This document shows positions 5,328 to 5,332 of a DNA stretch of 5,332 nucleotides, one piece after another. Both the position numbers and the translations under genes were made by a program. Source of the DNA: Bifidobacteriaceae bacterium. GTDB lineage: Bacteria; Actinomycetota; Actinomycetes; Actinomycetales; WQXJ01. The notes beneath the pieces were generated by a model that saw only the letters and a program-made list of their open reading frames with translations, was not told the origin of the DNA and searched no databases. The number at the start of each line of letters is the position of its first letter. Position 1 is the first letter of the stretch. The stretch spans positions 1-5,332 of the forward strand of contig JAIRNM010000119.1 in NCBI GenBank assembly GCA_031258055.1, written 5' to 3'.

Positions 5328-5332
5328 GTGGC

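Overview
The window looks like chromosomal DNA of a high-GC actinobacterium. This rests on the G/C-rich third codon positions, GTG starts, Actinobacteria-like PurD wording (AQDFKR, YCGLALT) and promoter-like hexamers of TAnnnT form sitting directly on start codons. I cannot name the genus.

Layout from left to right. Positions 1-946 (minus) hold the N-terminal three quarters of purD, cut by the left edge. A 156-base divergent intergenic region follows. Then comes hppA (1103-3469, plus), a complete 788-residue membrane H+-pumping pyrophosphatase of the K+-independent type. A 271-base spacer with hairpins and degenerate REP-like repeats leads to a gene for a small secreted lipoprotein of unknown function (3741-4424, plus). 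A second repeat block (4442-4540) separates it from a convergent vapBC toxin-antitoxin operon (minus; vapB 5206-4973, vapC 4976-4569, sharing four bases). The right end (5264-5327) is a perfect 29-bp inverted repeat with a six-base loop, right at the window edge.

How the genes fit together. purD is housekeeping purine synthesis. hppA recovers energy from the pyrophosphate released by biosynthesis, but I see no operon link between the two because they are divergent. vapBC is a compact translationally coupled toxin-antitoxin unit with a promoter that predicts leaderless mRNA. The segment from 3470 to the right end is accessory-like: an unrecognised lipoprotein gene rich in TTA leucine codons, bracketed by inverted-order repeat blocks, then a toxin-antitoxin pair, then a large palindrome. 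No rRNA, tRNA or CRISPR array was seen, and no transposase gene lies inside the window.

The most interesting signals are the terminal palindrome, which may be the end of a REP/RAYT or IS200/IS605-type element lying beyond the edge, and the mirrored repeat blocks around the lipoprotein gene. Neither can be proved from this window alone.
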